Positions 22,640 through 33,044 of a DNA stretch of 64,000 nt are shown here, in pieces. Origin of the DNA: Meghimatium bilineatum (taxonomy: Eukaryota; Mollusca; Gastropoda; Stylommatophora; Philomycidae); the NCBI GenBank assembly GCA_034231615.1, contig CM067299.1, positions 15,119,863 to 15,183,862 on the forward strand. Direction: 5' to 3'. The notes below the pieces were generated by a model. That model was not told the DNA's origin, searched no databases, and saw nothing but the letters and a program-made list of their open reading frames with translations. A program made the position numbers and the translations under genes. Each line of letters begins with the position of its first letter. Within the stretch, counting starts at the first letter, position 1.

Positions 22640-23275
22640 CCAAATGGCTTAATAGTGCCAAACTGCAATATATAGTGATTTTCAAGGGTGAATATAGCTC
22701 CATCGTCAGTGGTGTAAGATCTTAATACAGTGACTTGTATATCACGGGCACTACGATGGTCAGCTACTGTGACATGTATGGTAACATGAGTAGGTGTTCT
22801 GTCACTAAATGACGTAAAGATGTTAGCAGAAACTGGCACTCAGTTTTAAGTCAGTATTACATTTCATGCAAATCAAAAGAGGTGACTAAGGATGTTATAT
22901 GGTGGATTTGGAGGTTCCATCCCATATAGGGTCAAAATGACACAACGGCTACGTTGAAATCTATTGCAAGCCGAAAGGCGCAGATATCGCTGCAAAGCTT
23001 TAATCCACGAAACAGCGCAATCCATTTTCCGGTATACATTCTTCTAATTTGCAGAGCTTGAGAACAAACGCAGAAGAAAAAGATACAAACATTTTCATAA
23101 ATCAGAGTGTGTCACAATAACTTCCAAAAATCAGAATTCACCACATAAAGACATTGACGTGAACTAAAGCTTACAGGCTAGAAAAAGACATTTTATTGCT
23201 ATCAACTCATATCATAGAAAGACAGTTACATTAATTAAAATCACCAAAAAAAACATACAAATAAAATCTGGGATA
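22640..23275. other. Unique DNA, nothing recognised
   Basis: A minus-strand frame of about 157 codons ends in this interval, but it mostly runs antisense to the LINE fragment and shows no domain. No other signal was seen. Confidence 0.4.
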
Positions 23276-23279
23276 TATG

Positions 23280-23995
23280 TCAGCCAAACATCATGGCTAG
23301 GCAGACAATCTTTTCCTCAATGCAAAAAAACAAGTAATGCATATCAGCAGAAATGAACGAACACATACAATAACCGTTGACAAAGAACAACTAGAAAATG
23401 TCAGTAACTTTAAATATCTTGGGTCAACCATCAACACCACAGGAGATTGCTCTGCAGAGATCAAAAAGTGATTAGCAATTGCCCTACACAAAAAATCAGA
23501 TGAAAAAATCTATGGTAAGGGGCAAACAGAAAAACAAAATTACAAATGTGAAGAAGCTTTATCTTTCCAGTGGCAACATACGGTTGCGAGACTTGTGCAA
23601 TGACATCTGCAATGGAAAAGAACATCGTCATTTGAAATAAATGAACTGTTATAGAATGGTGATAAGAATATCATGGACATAAAGACGAAACAACGAAGAT
23701 GTCCAACAAAGACTTGAACATAGAAGAGGACTGGCTTCTCAAAACTATAAAAGAGAACGCAAGCGAACTTGTTTCGAACATATAACGAGACACAGTTGAT
23801 TAGAAAGATTAACCACGGAGGGAAAAGTTCCAAGAAAGAGAACAGGAGTCAGACCAAGAATACGATGGACACAGGACTTCGAAGACCTTCTGAACATGAC
23901 ACTAGAAGAAGCTGGGCAGCTCGCACATAATCGAGAGGCTTACAGAGTGGCAGTGAGGACAACGTTCTGTAAAGGACACGTTACATAGATAGATA
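23280..23995 (+). pseudogene. LINE RT remnant (FKYLGS to C-terminus)
   Basis: Successive frames read NAKKQVMHISRNERTHTI, VDKEQLENVSNFKYLGSTIN, then DCSAEIKK and LAIALHKK. After a decayed middle come RKRTGVRPRIRWTQDFEDLL, NMTLEEAGQLAHNREAYRVA and VRTTFCKGHVT with a stop near 23990. The FKYLG motif and the RxRIRWxxD...AGQLAxxRxxYR tail place it as the segment downstream of the RT active site in an RTE-like or similar LINE. There are at least three frame changes and internal stops. The catalytic YADD-type motif is not in the fragment. Confidence 0.85.
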
Positions 23996-23999
23996 GAGC

Positions 24000-24623
24000 A
24001 GGTGATTTTCGGTTCTCAATAAAACTTAACCATTCATTAAGAGACGGCACCTCCATCTAACAAGCAACTTAATGTAGTTTATTTATACCTGGTATACCAT
24101 TTTAGTTCGTTATTTACTCTTAAGTAGACAGACAGATGTCTCCTGTAAATCTCGAATTCATTCACAGTTTCAATGGGCTGCTGTCTCCCACGTAGTAATG
24201 TAAGTATAGTGCCACGTATGTTAGAACAAGTGGGAGGAATGTGAGGCTGTGCCGGCTCCATCGACGTGAAGAACCATCTTAAAGGTTAGGGGAAGTAACT
24301 CTTTGCTGAGAATGACAACTTGTGGGTGAGGTGATGCTGTGACGCTATAGGCAAAGCTAGCGATCAACTTGTCGTGAGCGGAACAGCGTTTGGCAGTGTG
24401 AGTTGGTGTGAGTTTTTGAGTGTGGTAAACATAATGAGGAAGACGAGAGAGGTTTTCAATTTGAGAAATGACTGGTCAAAAATCAAGGAAATGTGCACCT
24501 AATCAAGCGGCAACATCATATAAAACGACAGCTTCTTTCTCACTGGTCAAGTATTCCTGAAAGTCAGTCAGTTGAATCCATCGCGATTATTGCAAGCCAC
24601 ACAACGTCAGTTGACGACACACT

Positions 24624-24625
<2 letters not shown>
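24000..24625. other. Unique DNA, nothing recognised
   Basis: No repeat partner or protein domain was seen. It is slightly less AT-rich around 24230-24400. A GATAGATAGA string directly after the LINE remnant may be its 3' tail. Confidence 0.35.

Positions 24626-24626
<1 letters not shown>

Positions 24627-24667
<41 letters not shown>
24627..24667. repeat. (TA)n microsatellite
   Basis: About 20 TA or AT dinucleotides. Confidence 0.97.
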
Positions 24668-24669
<2 letters not shown>

Positions 24670-24959
24670 GTTTTACTTTATCTAATCGTCTCTTTATTTG
24701 TGTAAGACCGTTTCTATTTTGCGAGGGAGCTGTAAAAGTAGTATGTTTAATCAAGAATTCATAAATATTTATTATGTTTTGGTGTAATAGGGTATTTTTA
24801 AAAAGTCTTTCAAGAAATCTTTTGTTCTGCGTGTTTTCCTTCTAAGGATTCCAAGGGATTTTTTAATTTTGCTGTGAAAATAGAAGCCAATTTTCCATAG
24901 TTATCGCCGCGACGTGTGCAGAAAGAATCTGTTATTGCACGAAAGACCAAAGTTCTTTT

Positions 24960-25035
24960 CCCAATCATAGTTTGAAACCGGAACCTCAGGCGTCTATGCC
25001 TAGCGTTCTAGCCATACGGCCTCGCGCTCCACACA
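24960..25035 (-). repeat. tRNA-like sequence, probable SINE head
   Basis: Read on the minus strand it has GAGCGCGAGGCCGTATGGCT, then AGAACGCTAGGC, then GAGGTTCCGGTTTCAAACT. This resembles the order of a tRNA-derived pol III promoter, but neither box is a perfect match and no body repeated elsewhere was found. Confidence 0.3.
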
Positions 25036-25239
25036 AAAAAAGCAATAAAAAATCTAAGGTATTTATGATCACGATATTTGTAATTTCTTTAACTTCGATT
25101 TTAAACCGTTGATCTTCCATAGTTTATAAATATCGGAATCAACAAAGGAAACAGAATGTCTTCATTGAAAAATCCCAATATACACAGTTGGAAGAGAGTT
25201 GGAGGAGACCTGTAGTAGAGATGCAGGTGACATTCCAGA

Positions 25240-26390
25240 AAAGATCAAAGGAAATAATTGTAAGATATGGACTGTTCTAGGAAACAATGAAAATACTATT
25301 AGAAAACCGCACAGAAATATATGTAGGAAAGAATTACGATACACATGTAAGATAAATGATTCCGTAGGCAACTTACAGACTTACTTGAAATTGACAGCTC
25401 CTAAAAATCTGTACCAGAACAAACTCCTTGGAGTGAAAGGTATGGAATGCCAATATACATTCAGATCCACGTGAAAGGAATTCTAAGTGAGAACGAACAG
25501 AACAGTGTGCAGCGAAAGACAGTATCCTCTGTTTCCTGGACGAGGAATATTCAGACGAGATATTTATCAGAGTATACACAGATCGATCAGCACAGAATGC
25601 AGTGAGGAATGGAGGTGCAGGTGTATATATAGAATATCCACACAAGCCTAGAGATACGATCAGAACATCGCAGGGAAATTCTGCAATAATTATGATGCAG
25701 AGATCTAGGCAACTGAAAAAACGCTGAATTTCAACCCTGGCACACAGCCTGTGGCATTCTTGATAGATGCAAGGTCTGTGTGCTTCAAGCTCTCCAGTCT
25801 GAAAAACTAACAGACTTACAAAAACTACTTAAATAAACTGTCTTACCAGTATAGGGTAACCATGCAGCGGATACTTTCTCACTGTGGAATACCAGGAAAT
25901 GAAGAAGCAGACCAACTGGCTACGAAAGGTGCTGCCGAAGACTAGCCAGATGTACCAATCACCTACCATCAGGAAAAAAACCAAATGATCAAGTCAATAA
26001 GAAACCACCAATACAAGATGACAATCACATTATGAACAGACCAGAACAAGTTGTAATTCTACGCCTCAGAACAGGACACAATCAACTTCGCAGTCACATG
26101 TACACAAAGTTCAAGAGTGGCAACACTGCCATGTGTACATGTGGAAGACAGCACAGAGAGCCAAACATACTTTAAGAGTATTTTGAGTATGAAACGCTGA
26201 GGCAGACACATTGGCTAGAGGAAACAACACTGGAATCAAAGCTCTATGGGCCACTGTATGAACTACAAATGACAGGAGTTTTATTCAGATGACAGAATTA
26301 CAGATATAGACATGTTTCAAGTGAACGAAATAAGAAGAAGAATATATGATTGGATTGGTATAGCAGAAGAAAAAGAGCCCATGATAGAAG
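25240..26390 (+). pseudogene. LINE with RNase H domain, 3' remnant
   Basis: Frames read in order: RVYTDRSAQNAVRNGGAGVY (the first catalytic Asp block of a retroelement RNase H, normally YTDGS), then SHCGIPGNEEADQLATKGA (the H-x-G-I-P-G-N-E-x-A-D signature with the last catalytic Asp), then VVILRLRTGHNQLRSHMYTK with MCTCG, and finally ESKLYGPLYELQMTGVLF. This order, RNase H then LRTGHxxLxxH/CxCG then KLYGxL, is typical of the C-terminal half of I/Jockey-superclade LINEs with RNase H. Stops and frame changes are frequent. It ends in AAGAAGAAGAATATATG at about 26350. Confidence 0.85.
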
Positions 26391-26568
26391 ATAATTCTTA
26401 CAGCTGACGGGAATTGAACCAGGTCTGTTCTAGCAGCACCTCTCGCACCACATCTTTTTGGGGGGGATGTGGTTGGTCTCGTACGGAAACCTGTTTACTT
26501 GTGTTGCAAAGCGATTCAGGTGCTGCTAGAACAGACCTGGTTCAATTCCCGTCAGCTGTAAGAATTAT
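26391..26568. repeat. Foldback element FB2: perfect 51-bp inverted repeat with tRNA-like promoter
   Basis: The left arm 26391-26441 and right arm 26518-26568 are exact reverse complements (51 of 51), separated by a 76-bp spacer. The spacer has its own hairpin: ACCACATC at 26447-26454 pairs with GATGTGGT at 26466-26473 around a T5G6 loop. The right arm reads CCTGGTTCAATTCCCGTC, which contains a perfect pol III B-box (GGTTCAATTCC). TTGCAAAGCGATT about 34 bp upstream is a near A-box. Relatives are FB1, FB3 and FB4. Confidence 0.9.
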
Positions 26569-26804
26569 TTTCATTTATCCTCATGCTTCCTACTTGAATT
26601 TATTTGTCCATGATAAAAGATGTTTTTTTGAGAATCTCTGCCTCGTAGGGAGTTGCAAGGCGAATGAATAAATATATACTTTTTATTTCTTGTGTGCAGT
26701 TATGGTTTCTTATGCAGCAATATTTGTGACGTTTGGAAGACAATTGAAAACAATAGTCTCGGCTTAAATTAGTCACAAGATGGAATTTGAATTACCTATA
26801 CGGA

Positions 26805-27030
26805 AGTTAAAGTAGTCACAAGACAGCGTTATAATTGCGTGAAAGAAAGACAAAGTAATCACAGGATGGCGTTACAATTACATGAAATAAAGATAAAGTA
26901 GTCACAAGACGGCGCTATAATCACATGTAGGAAAGATAAAGTAGTCACTTGACAGCGTTATAATCATATGTAGGAAAGATAAAGTAGTCACATGACAGCG
27001 TTATAATCACTTGACAGAAAGACAATCATT
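26805..27030. repeat. Diverged minisatellite, 43-bp unit, about 5 copies
   Basis: GATAAAGTAGTCAC recurs at 26892, 26935 and 26978, followed by GACAGCGTTATAATCA and TGTAGGAAA. Outer units are more diverged (CAAAGTAATCACAGGATGGC). Confidence 0.9.
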
Positions 27031-27569
27031 ATAGAATATATGAGCTTTCACTATCTCTGAGTACGAGGCATCTTCGTAAAGAATGTCACAATGCTGAGAG
27101 TTGGAACTTTCTGGGTATTAAATAAAGCTTTAAAGAAAACTTTCAATTAACAAAAGGATACAAGTGATCTATTACTTTTAATTCCTAGGGATGGAAACAA
27201 ACCGAGAAACAATAACGCTACATTAAAGACAGCTTAAAGAAAGTTATAGAGTATATGAAGCTAAGGTAACATCCAAGAAAGAAGAGGCATCCTATGCAGC
27301 AGATCAGTGAGTGTTTAAAGACGAAGAATAGGTTTTAGAGTTACAGAGATCCAATACTCTAACATATGACAGAAAATCAACGACAATCAACAAGCAGCTC
27401 AGACAATTTACATACTAGCACAGATATACGGCATTATATGAAAGTTATGGGTGTGCTGAGAGGTCAAATAAAGAAGGACATTTTTGCCAAATATATTAGT
27501 CAGCTTCTGAAGTCCACGTAATCACATTTAGCTCAGTTGGTATGAAGATGAAAGTAACTACGGCGTCTT

Positions 27570-27970
27570 GCTTGCTTGGAATGTCTGGCTGTAACTAAGG
27601 AGACATACTTGCCAGAAATGTCTGACTGCGACTAAGGAGACACGCTTATGTGGAATGACTAATTGTGAAATGCTTGCTAGAAATTTCTAACTGCGACTAA
27701 GGAGATATGCTTGTCTGGAATGTATGGCTGCAACTAGTGAGACATGTTCGCATGTAATATCTGGCTGCGACTAAGGAGACATGTTTGCCAGGAATGTCTG
27801 GCTGCGACTAAGGAGACATGCTTGACTGGAATGTCTTGTTGCGACTAAGGAGATATGCTTGCCAGGAATGTCTGACGGCGATTACTGAAACATGCTTGCC
27901 TAGAATGTCTGGCTGTGACAAATGCGAGTTGATTGCCTAAAATGTCTGACGTCGACTAAGTAGACATCCA
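27570..27970. repeat. Diverged minisatellite, about 37-bp unit, about 11 copies
   Basis: The unit contains TGCTTGCCTGGAATGTCTGG and CTGCGACTAAGGAGACA. Copies differ at many sites and some are shortened, so the array is old. Confidence 0.88.
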
Positions 27971-27999
27971 TGTCCGGGAAGTATTTCAACACTCTAAAC

Positions 28000-28850
28000 A
28001 TGTGTTGGGTGAGTGTGAGACAGTGAGTTGCTATTGTCTTTCTATCTAGCTCGTTTTCGTTGAGCAGCGACGTTTTGTTGGGGGGGGGGGGTGAATACTG
28101 CTTAATCACTTCAGCTGCAGCAATTTTTAATTGCACCAGTCGGGTCTTTCTTGGCGTAGACTATCTGACTAATGTATGTACATTGAAGTCACTCAGTACA
28201 AAACGCTTCTGTTCTCCACGAGGAACCCCGTCTAGAGTTCTCCATATAGAATTTTAGGTACAATACAAGAATCAGTGGATAAATCACGTGACAACATACC
28301 AACTTTTTAATTTCATATGCTATTGTACTATCTCGGAAACTTAAAAAGTCGTAACTTAAAGTAACGATCTAGCGATTTGCGCGCAGTGAACTGGCCATCC
28401 ACCTCCCACTCAGTGTGCAGCGCGCATATCGAGTGGTCAGGGGTTCTCATCGTGCAATGTGTCGAATATTGGTTGCGTCGGTAAATGCGACTTTATCGGA
28501 ATTTTGTTCCGTTTAATTATGTTTGCTATTTGTTCCGTAGAAACCTGTCCACTGATTATTATATTGTACCGAATTATGTGACAAATATATTATGGAATTA
28601 GTCATAATTTTGATACGTATTTTTAAAATCACGGACGGAGTAGATAATGACAACAGGACAATTGCTGGAATGAGAGATTGAGGACGACAGAAATAATATA
28701 AATTTGGTAACCTTATTGTCGTGTCATGGAAGGATGTTAGCGACGGATTTGATCACCACCACTAGTATCTTGTACCCGACAAGGGAGCACATAATAGTAA
28801 CACTGCCACATATGGTATGTATCGCTAGAGGCGACAGTAAAGTATTAAGC
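28000..28850. other. Unique DNA with a poly-G run
   Basis: A run of about 13 G near 28079-28091 is the only low-complexity feature. No exon or transposon domain was recognised. Confidence 0.4.
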
Positions 28851-28867
28851 AAGAGTGTCTACGTCTA

Positions 28868-29368
28868 GTGGTTCTAAACTTGGTCACGCCTGTGACTCCT
28901 TTGTTTTTCCCATTAACCTAAAAATGTGGTTCATGTTAATTACAAGGATTTTTATCTTTAAATCAATGGGCTATTGTCCAATCCACATAGTTTCAGATAT
29001 GTGCCTTTCTATGCTTTCCCATTCCTTTCACCCTTAGACGAGTTTTAAACCATCTTTTTTTTTTTAACTTCGTGGTCCATTGAGTATAGCTGCACTTTCC
29101 TGCGGGATCTATGCACGCTGATAACCACTATCTTTAGAAAGGCGAGGTAGCAAATTCTGAAGACTTACTAATAGAACCACGCAAATATCGCAGCCAACTA
29201 GGAAACCATAAAGATAAACTTTCCGTTCTACGACTACAGATCTACTAACCAACACAATTTGAAAACAAATTAGAAAGGAACACGCGAATACACCCGGAAC
29301 ATATATTTATGTACACAGAAAATCTTCTATACTATAAGACTCGATAAAGTTTGAGAAGCTCTGCTTTA
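28868..29368. mobile_element. Possible degraded hAT-type DNA transposon remnant
   Basis: The left end TAGTGGTTCTAAACTTGG and the right end (reverse complement CAGAGCTTCTCAAACTT) resemble imperfect terminal inverted repeats of the CAGxGGTTCTCAAA type found in hAT MITEs. No matching 8-bp target duplication was found and the interior is noncoding. Treat it as a weak call; the clear example is at 56168-56408. Confidence 0.35.
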
Positions 29369-29515
29369 AGCGTATTCTGTTTGACAATGCATGTGTCATT
29401 AAATATATTGAGAAATTTCGCTTACACTTGTTTTCCCTACATCCCTGTTATAATGATGTGTTGAACAGTTATCTTTTCTTTCATTACCTACATGAAATAC
29501 ATAATACATATTACA

Positions 29516-29539
29516 TATATATATATATATATATATATA
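29516..29539. repeat. (AT)n microsatellite
   Basis: About 12 AT dinucleotides. Confidence 0.95.
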
Positions 29540-29859
29540 CAGTGCAAGGATTTTCAAATCTGCTTATGAAAAATTTAACAGAACATACAGTGGAAAGGTG
29601 ACCTAATGAGCCGTCCTATAATCAACATTTAAATATATCTTGCTACACAACCAGGTTGTGTACCATTTGATCGTTCGTATTGTTTCTGAGTAATAGATTT
29701 CCAGTCTTGTGCGTTATATTTTAAACGACTAGTCAAAAGCCAATGTCACAGTCAGAAGCGGTGTCTGTTCATAATAACGTGCTCAGAAGGACCCATATGT
29801 GACTGTCTGCTTACAAATTTCTGGGCACACATAGAAAATATACGGTTGTGGTCATACCT

Positions 29860-30081
29860 TCAAAGTGTTTCTGCAAGTTCATCGCGTGTGTTGGAGAGCT
29901 GCATTCTTTCAATCGGTTGTCCGGAGATTTTCACGATGGAAGGACCAACATAACACAAGGAAACGGCAAATTTCTCGAGATCTGGCATGGGGTCTGGAGA
30001 TGCCTCTTCGGGCGAGTTTTCCCACTCATTATGAGGAAGAAGTTTGCAATTTTCCAAGCTAGCCCACGCAGGTGAGTACAT
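29860..30081 (-). CDS. Possible orphan exon, unknown protein
   Basis: I do not recognise a family. On the minus strand this is an open stretch of 73 codons with normal-looking protein composition: MYSPAWASLENCKLLPHNEW, then ENSPEEASPDPMPDLEKFAV, then SLCYVGPSIVKISGQPIERM and NTRDELAETL before a stop. Local base composition is clearly less AT-rich than the flanks and codon choice looks coding. A good minus-strand donor (GAAG|GTATGA) lies just past the stop, so the true frame or exon end may differ. The plus strand also has a consensus donor (GCAG|GTGAGTA, after 30071) and an open frame, so the strand is not settled. It is not repeated elsewhere in the window. It could be a single exon of a long-intron gene, a gene fragment or chance. 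Confidence 0.3.
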   Translation of the reverse strand: MYSPAWASLENCKLLPHNEWENSPEEASPDPMPDLEKFAVSLCYVGPSIVKISGQPIERMQLSNTRDELAETL

Positions 30082-30366
30082 ACTGCTTATGTGTAATCGT
30101 GTCCGTGAATAGATTCATTCATTGATTGGCTTTGTCTTTAAACAAACTTGCAAGTTATATACAAATCGCATATGTACATGTATTGTATGTGTGGTTTCAT
30201 ATACGCACTCTTAGGCTACGCCTTCTAGATAAGCTCTATCGTTGTCTGGTGTACATCTCAGGAGAAAACATGGCAGGAGCTACCGGGTAGGCCGCCAATA
30301 ACTCGAATCTCAAAAGCATTACTCAAGGGAGTCAGAACCAGAGTGAACATAGTTTCTGTAAAGAGA

Positions 30367-30900
30367 AGAAGCAGGAACAAGAGTTTATCCTAGGTTTTTG
30401 ATGGTCTAGACGCAGGGACCAGAGCTTATTCTGGGTGTTTGATAGTCTAGACGCCGGAACCAGAGCTTATCCTGGGTGTTTGATGGTCTATGAAGCAGGA
30501 ACCAGAGCTTATCCTGGGTGTTTGATGGTCTAGGAAGCAGGAACCAGAGCTTATCCTGGGTTTTTGATGGTCTAGGAAGCAGGAACCAGAGCTTATCCTG
30601 GGTTTTTGATGGTCTAGGACGCAGAGACCAGAGCTTATCCTGGGTGTTTGATGGTCTAGGAAGCAGGAACCAGAGCTTATCCTGGGTGTTTGATGGTCTA
30701 GGAAGCAGGAACCAGAGCTTATCCTGGGTTTTTGATGGTCTAGGACGCAGAGACCAGAGCTTATCCTGGGTGTTTGATGGTCAAGGAAGCAGGAACCAGA
30801 GTTTATCCTGGGTGTTTGATGGTCTAGGAAGCAGGAACCAGAGTTTATCCTGGGTGTTTGATGGTCCATGAAACAGGAATCAGCATATCCTGGGTGTTTG
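30367..30900. repeat. Minisatellite, 42-bp unit, about 12-13 copies
   Basis: The unit reads GGAAGCAGGAACCAGAGC, then TTATCCTGGGTGTTTGATGG, then TCTA. A variant with GACGCAGAGACC recurs at every third unit in the middle (3-unit, 126-bp higher-order period). The unit is 14 codons long and stop-free on both strands, so a plus frame of 117 codons (repeat FDGLGSRNQSLSWV) and a minus frame of 171 codons (repeat LDHQTPRISSGSCF) coexist. Coding on either strand is unsupported. Confidence 0.95.
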
Positions 30901-30904
30901 AGTA

Positions 30905-31575
30905 CATAATTTCTGCGCTGTGTAAATAGTATATGTATGTTAGCTTTCTGTTTCAAACTCATGCTAGTTCTCTCTTGTAGCAGGATAACAGTCCTACTAC
31001 AATTCCAACAATATGTAGTATAGAACGGATATGCGTAGTGTCGACGTTTAAGTTGTTACTAATGGCCCAATACATCAGACTTCTGTTGTAAATCATATAT
31101 TAAAGCAGTCGTGAAGTGTTTCTCTATAATATTTACTGTCTGACTATAATTTAAAAAATATTAGTGTACATTATACACATTCTTCTTTGCGAGTATATAA
31201 TTTGTGTACATTCTTTATAAAAGAGATAAGTATTAAGTAATTGAAGAAATGTGAAGATTATAATTAAGTATTTGAAGAAGTGGTAAGATAAGGATTAAGT
31301 AATTGCAGTTTAACAAACATGTAATAAACAGAGAGTGGAAAATTGAAGGTTATAGAGATATTGTTGAGAAAATAGATTATGGAAGTATGGTTTTATACAA
31401 AAATTGAAGGTTATAAAGGTATGGTTCTGTAAAATATCGAAGGTTATAGAGGTATGGTTGTATAGAAAATAGAAGGTTATAGAAGTATGTCGGTATGGAA
31501 GAATACTGAAAGCATCTAAGACAGCTATAGAAAATATGGAGAAGTTGTAGGGGTGAAGTACGAAATGACGGTTAC
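30905..31575. other. AT-rich DNA, weak internal repetition
   Basis: Between 31200 and 31500, GAAGGTTATAGAGGTATGG-like words recur irregularly (AAAATTGAAGGTTATA, AATATCGAAGGTTATAG, AATAGAAGGTTATAG). This suggests an old degenerate tandem array of about 48-60 bp. No gene was recognised. Confidence 0.45.
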
Positions 31576-31590
31576 TTGTTAGTGGCAGAT

Positions 31591-31921
31591 GGTTGGTTGG
31601 TTTGTTGCTGATCCAGCGGTCCATGGGCTCATGCCTTTGACCCAATGTCATTCTGTGATAAATGCATGTGTTTGTGAGCTGTTGTTTTGTTCCATATAAT
31701 GAATGTGTTCATTTATCTGCCCTAAATGGAGAAAAATTCTGCTGACATCCAGCACAGGACATTCAAAAAGGTGGTGGTCAACAGTTTCATAGGCATGAGT
31801 GCACATAAGGCACCCTGGAGTGTGTTGTAGTTGTATTCTGTTCAGGTGACTGTTAAGCTGTACATTTTGTGTGCGTAGTCGGAAGATGATACTCTGGTCT
31901 TTTCTTTCCATGAGGTTGATA
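31591..31921 (-). pseudogene. 5'-truncated LINE 3' end with target-site duplication
   Basis: The minus-strand open frame (31648-31911, 87 codons) reads SIIFRLRTQNVQLNSHLNRI, then GCLMC and ETVDHHLFECPVL. This is the FRLRTxxxxLxxHLxRI...CxxC...ExxxHxLxxCP block at the C-terminus of RNase H-bearing LINEs. The 3' UTR holds GGGTCAAAGGCATGAGCC and GCTGGATCAGCAAC, then a CCAACCAACC tail. The insertion is flanked by GTTAGTGGCAGAT (31578-31590) and GTTAGTGCAGAT (31922-31933), a 12-13 bp target duplication with one indel. It is therefore a complete, short, 5'-truncated insertion and still open. Confidence 0.9.
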
Positions 31922-31944
31922 GTTAGTGCAGATAGGGACCGTAA

Positions 31945-32175
31945 GTTTTAGATGGTCTTCCTCGCATAGCGGTTAAGTCGTTCTATTTGTGACCAAGATA
32001 TCACAGGTTCGAATCATGCACGAGATATCTTGTTTATAAAATGGATGTTTAACGATCAATATGGATTACCGTTTCAATCTACGGAGTTACATGTTAGGAA
32101 GGGTACCATCGGCAGGCGGCATTCCGCTTCATTCAAAGAAAGATGAGGTACATATTGCGTAAGTGGATGTGCATA
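31945..32175 (+). repeat. SINE-D copy (tRNA-like head)
   Basis: TCGCATAGCGGTTAAG matches an A-box and CAGGTTCGAATCATG a B-box, at tRNA-like spacing. An unrelated-looking body follows, with TACATGTTAGGAAGGG and ATCGGCAGGCGGCATTCC. Only one copy is in the window, so the 3' boundary is approximate. Confidence 0.55.
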
Positions 32176-32239
32176 AATTGCGTAAAGAGTTTCTAACCAA
32201 TTTTTTGAAGAGGTCAAAAAATGGCTTATTTGGTTTCAA

Positions 32240-32520
32240 AATTTATCAAGTATTCAGGGACCCCCTTCTGTAATTATGTCAACCAAATATAACCCCATCC
32301 ACACCCCCACCACCAAATGTGCAAAATAAAAATACGAAAAAAGATACATTTTTTTCGCAGTTTTAGAAACAAAAATGCTTCAAATTCATATTTCATTGGT
32401 GTATAAAAGATGGTGTTGTTGACGTCAACTTTAGTCAAACCCTCCCCATTATTCACATTTGTCAAACTTTTTCAGACTAATTATTATTGACGTAGTTTAT
32501 GGACAGTATCTGACCGTATT
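32240..32520. repeat. Dispersed repeat E, copy 2
   Basis: Collinear with 18145-18420: TTCAGGGACCCCC, TAATTATGTCAACCAAAT, a C-rich patch, TTTAGAAACAAAAATGCTTC, GACGTCAACTTTAGTCAAA and TTGTCAAACTTTTTCAGAC. Confidence 0.6.
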
Positions 32521-32559
32521 GCAAAGAAGTCAATCCCCTACTCCCTGTATACAATCTTG

Positions 32560-33040
32560 AGCCCTAAATGACATTGCGCCTATAGGACATTACCTACTCA
32601 GCAGATACATTGATCATTACACACAGGTAATAATAGCACACTTACTGTGGACTCTTAACAGGTGAGTCTTGTCTTTCCAGTATTATATAACAGAGTATAA
32701 AAAACGATAATTGAGGAAAGACTGCCTCCCCCGATCTATGTTGATTTCATTTGTGTGGCAGTAATCCAGTTCACAGTCAGTGTTGCCAGATTTAAATTGA
32801 CATTTAAAACCAAACAATACTAAGCGTTGAAATAAGGCTGATAAAGCCAAACAGAACAGAACATTATTTTAGATTCCAGCAGCACGTTGACAAGTCTGGT
32901 CCCGGTTCATGCATGCAAACCTGCTCCACTAGCTTGATCATGATTTTGGCTTTTAAAATCATTATCACATAAAAATTCTCGGATAATTTTTATAACATTT
33001 TTATTTTTATCTTTTGGTTTTTAATGTTTTGTTTCGTATA
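32560..33040. other. Unique DNA, nothing firm
   Basis: A TCCAGCAGCACGTTGACAAG to CGGTTCATGCATGC segment at 32875-32925 resembles tRNA-like repeat debris, but it is too diverged to call. Confidence 0.35.
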
Positions 33041-33044
33041 CACG

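Noticed and set aside
22366-22839. Minus-strand frame of 157 codons
   Set aside because: Largely antisense to the LINE C-terminus at 22394-22588, with serine/leucine runs caused by the GAA-rich tail.
24300-24667. LTR retrotransposon end
   Set aside because: No paired LTR, primer-binding site or polypurine tract could be found.
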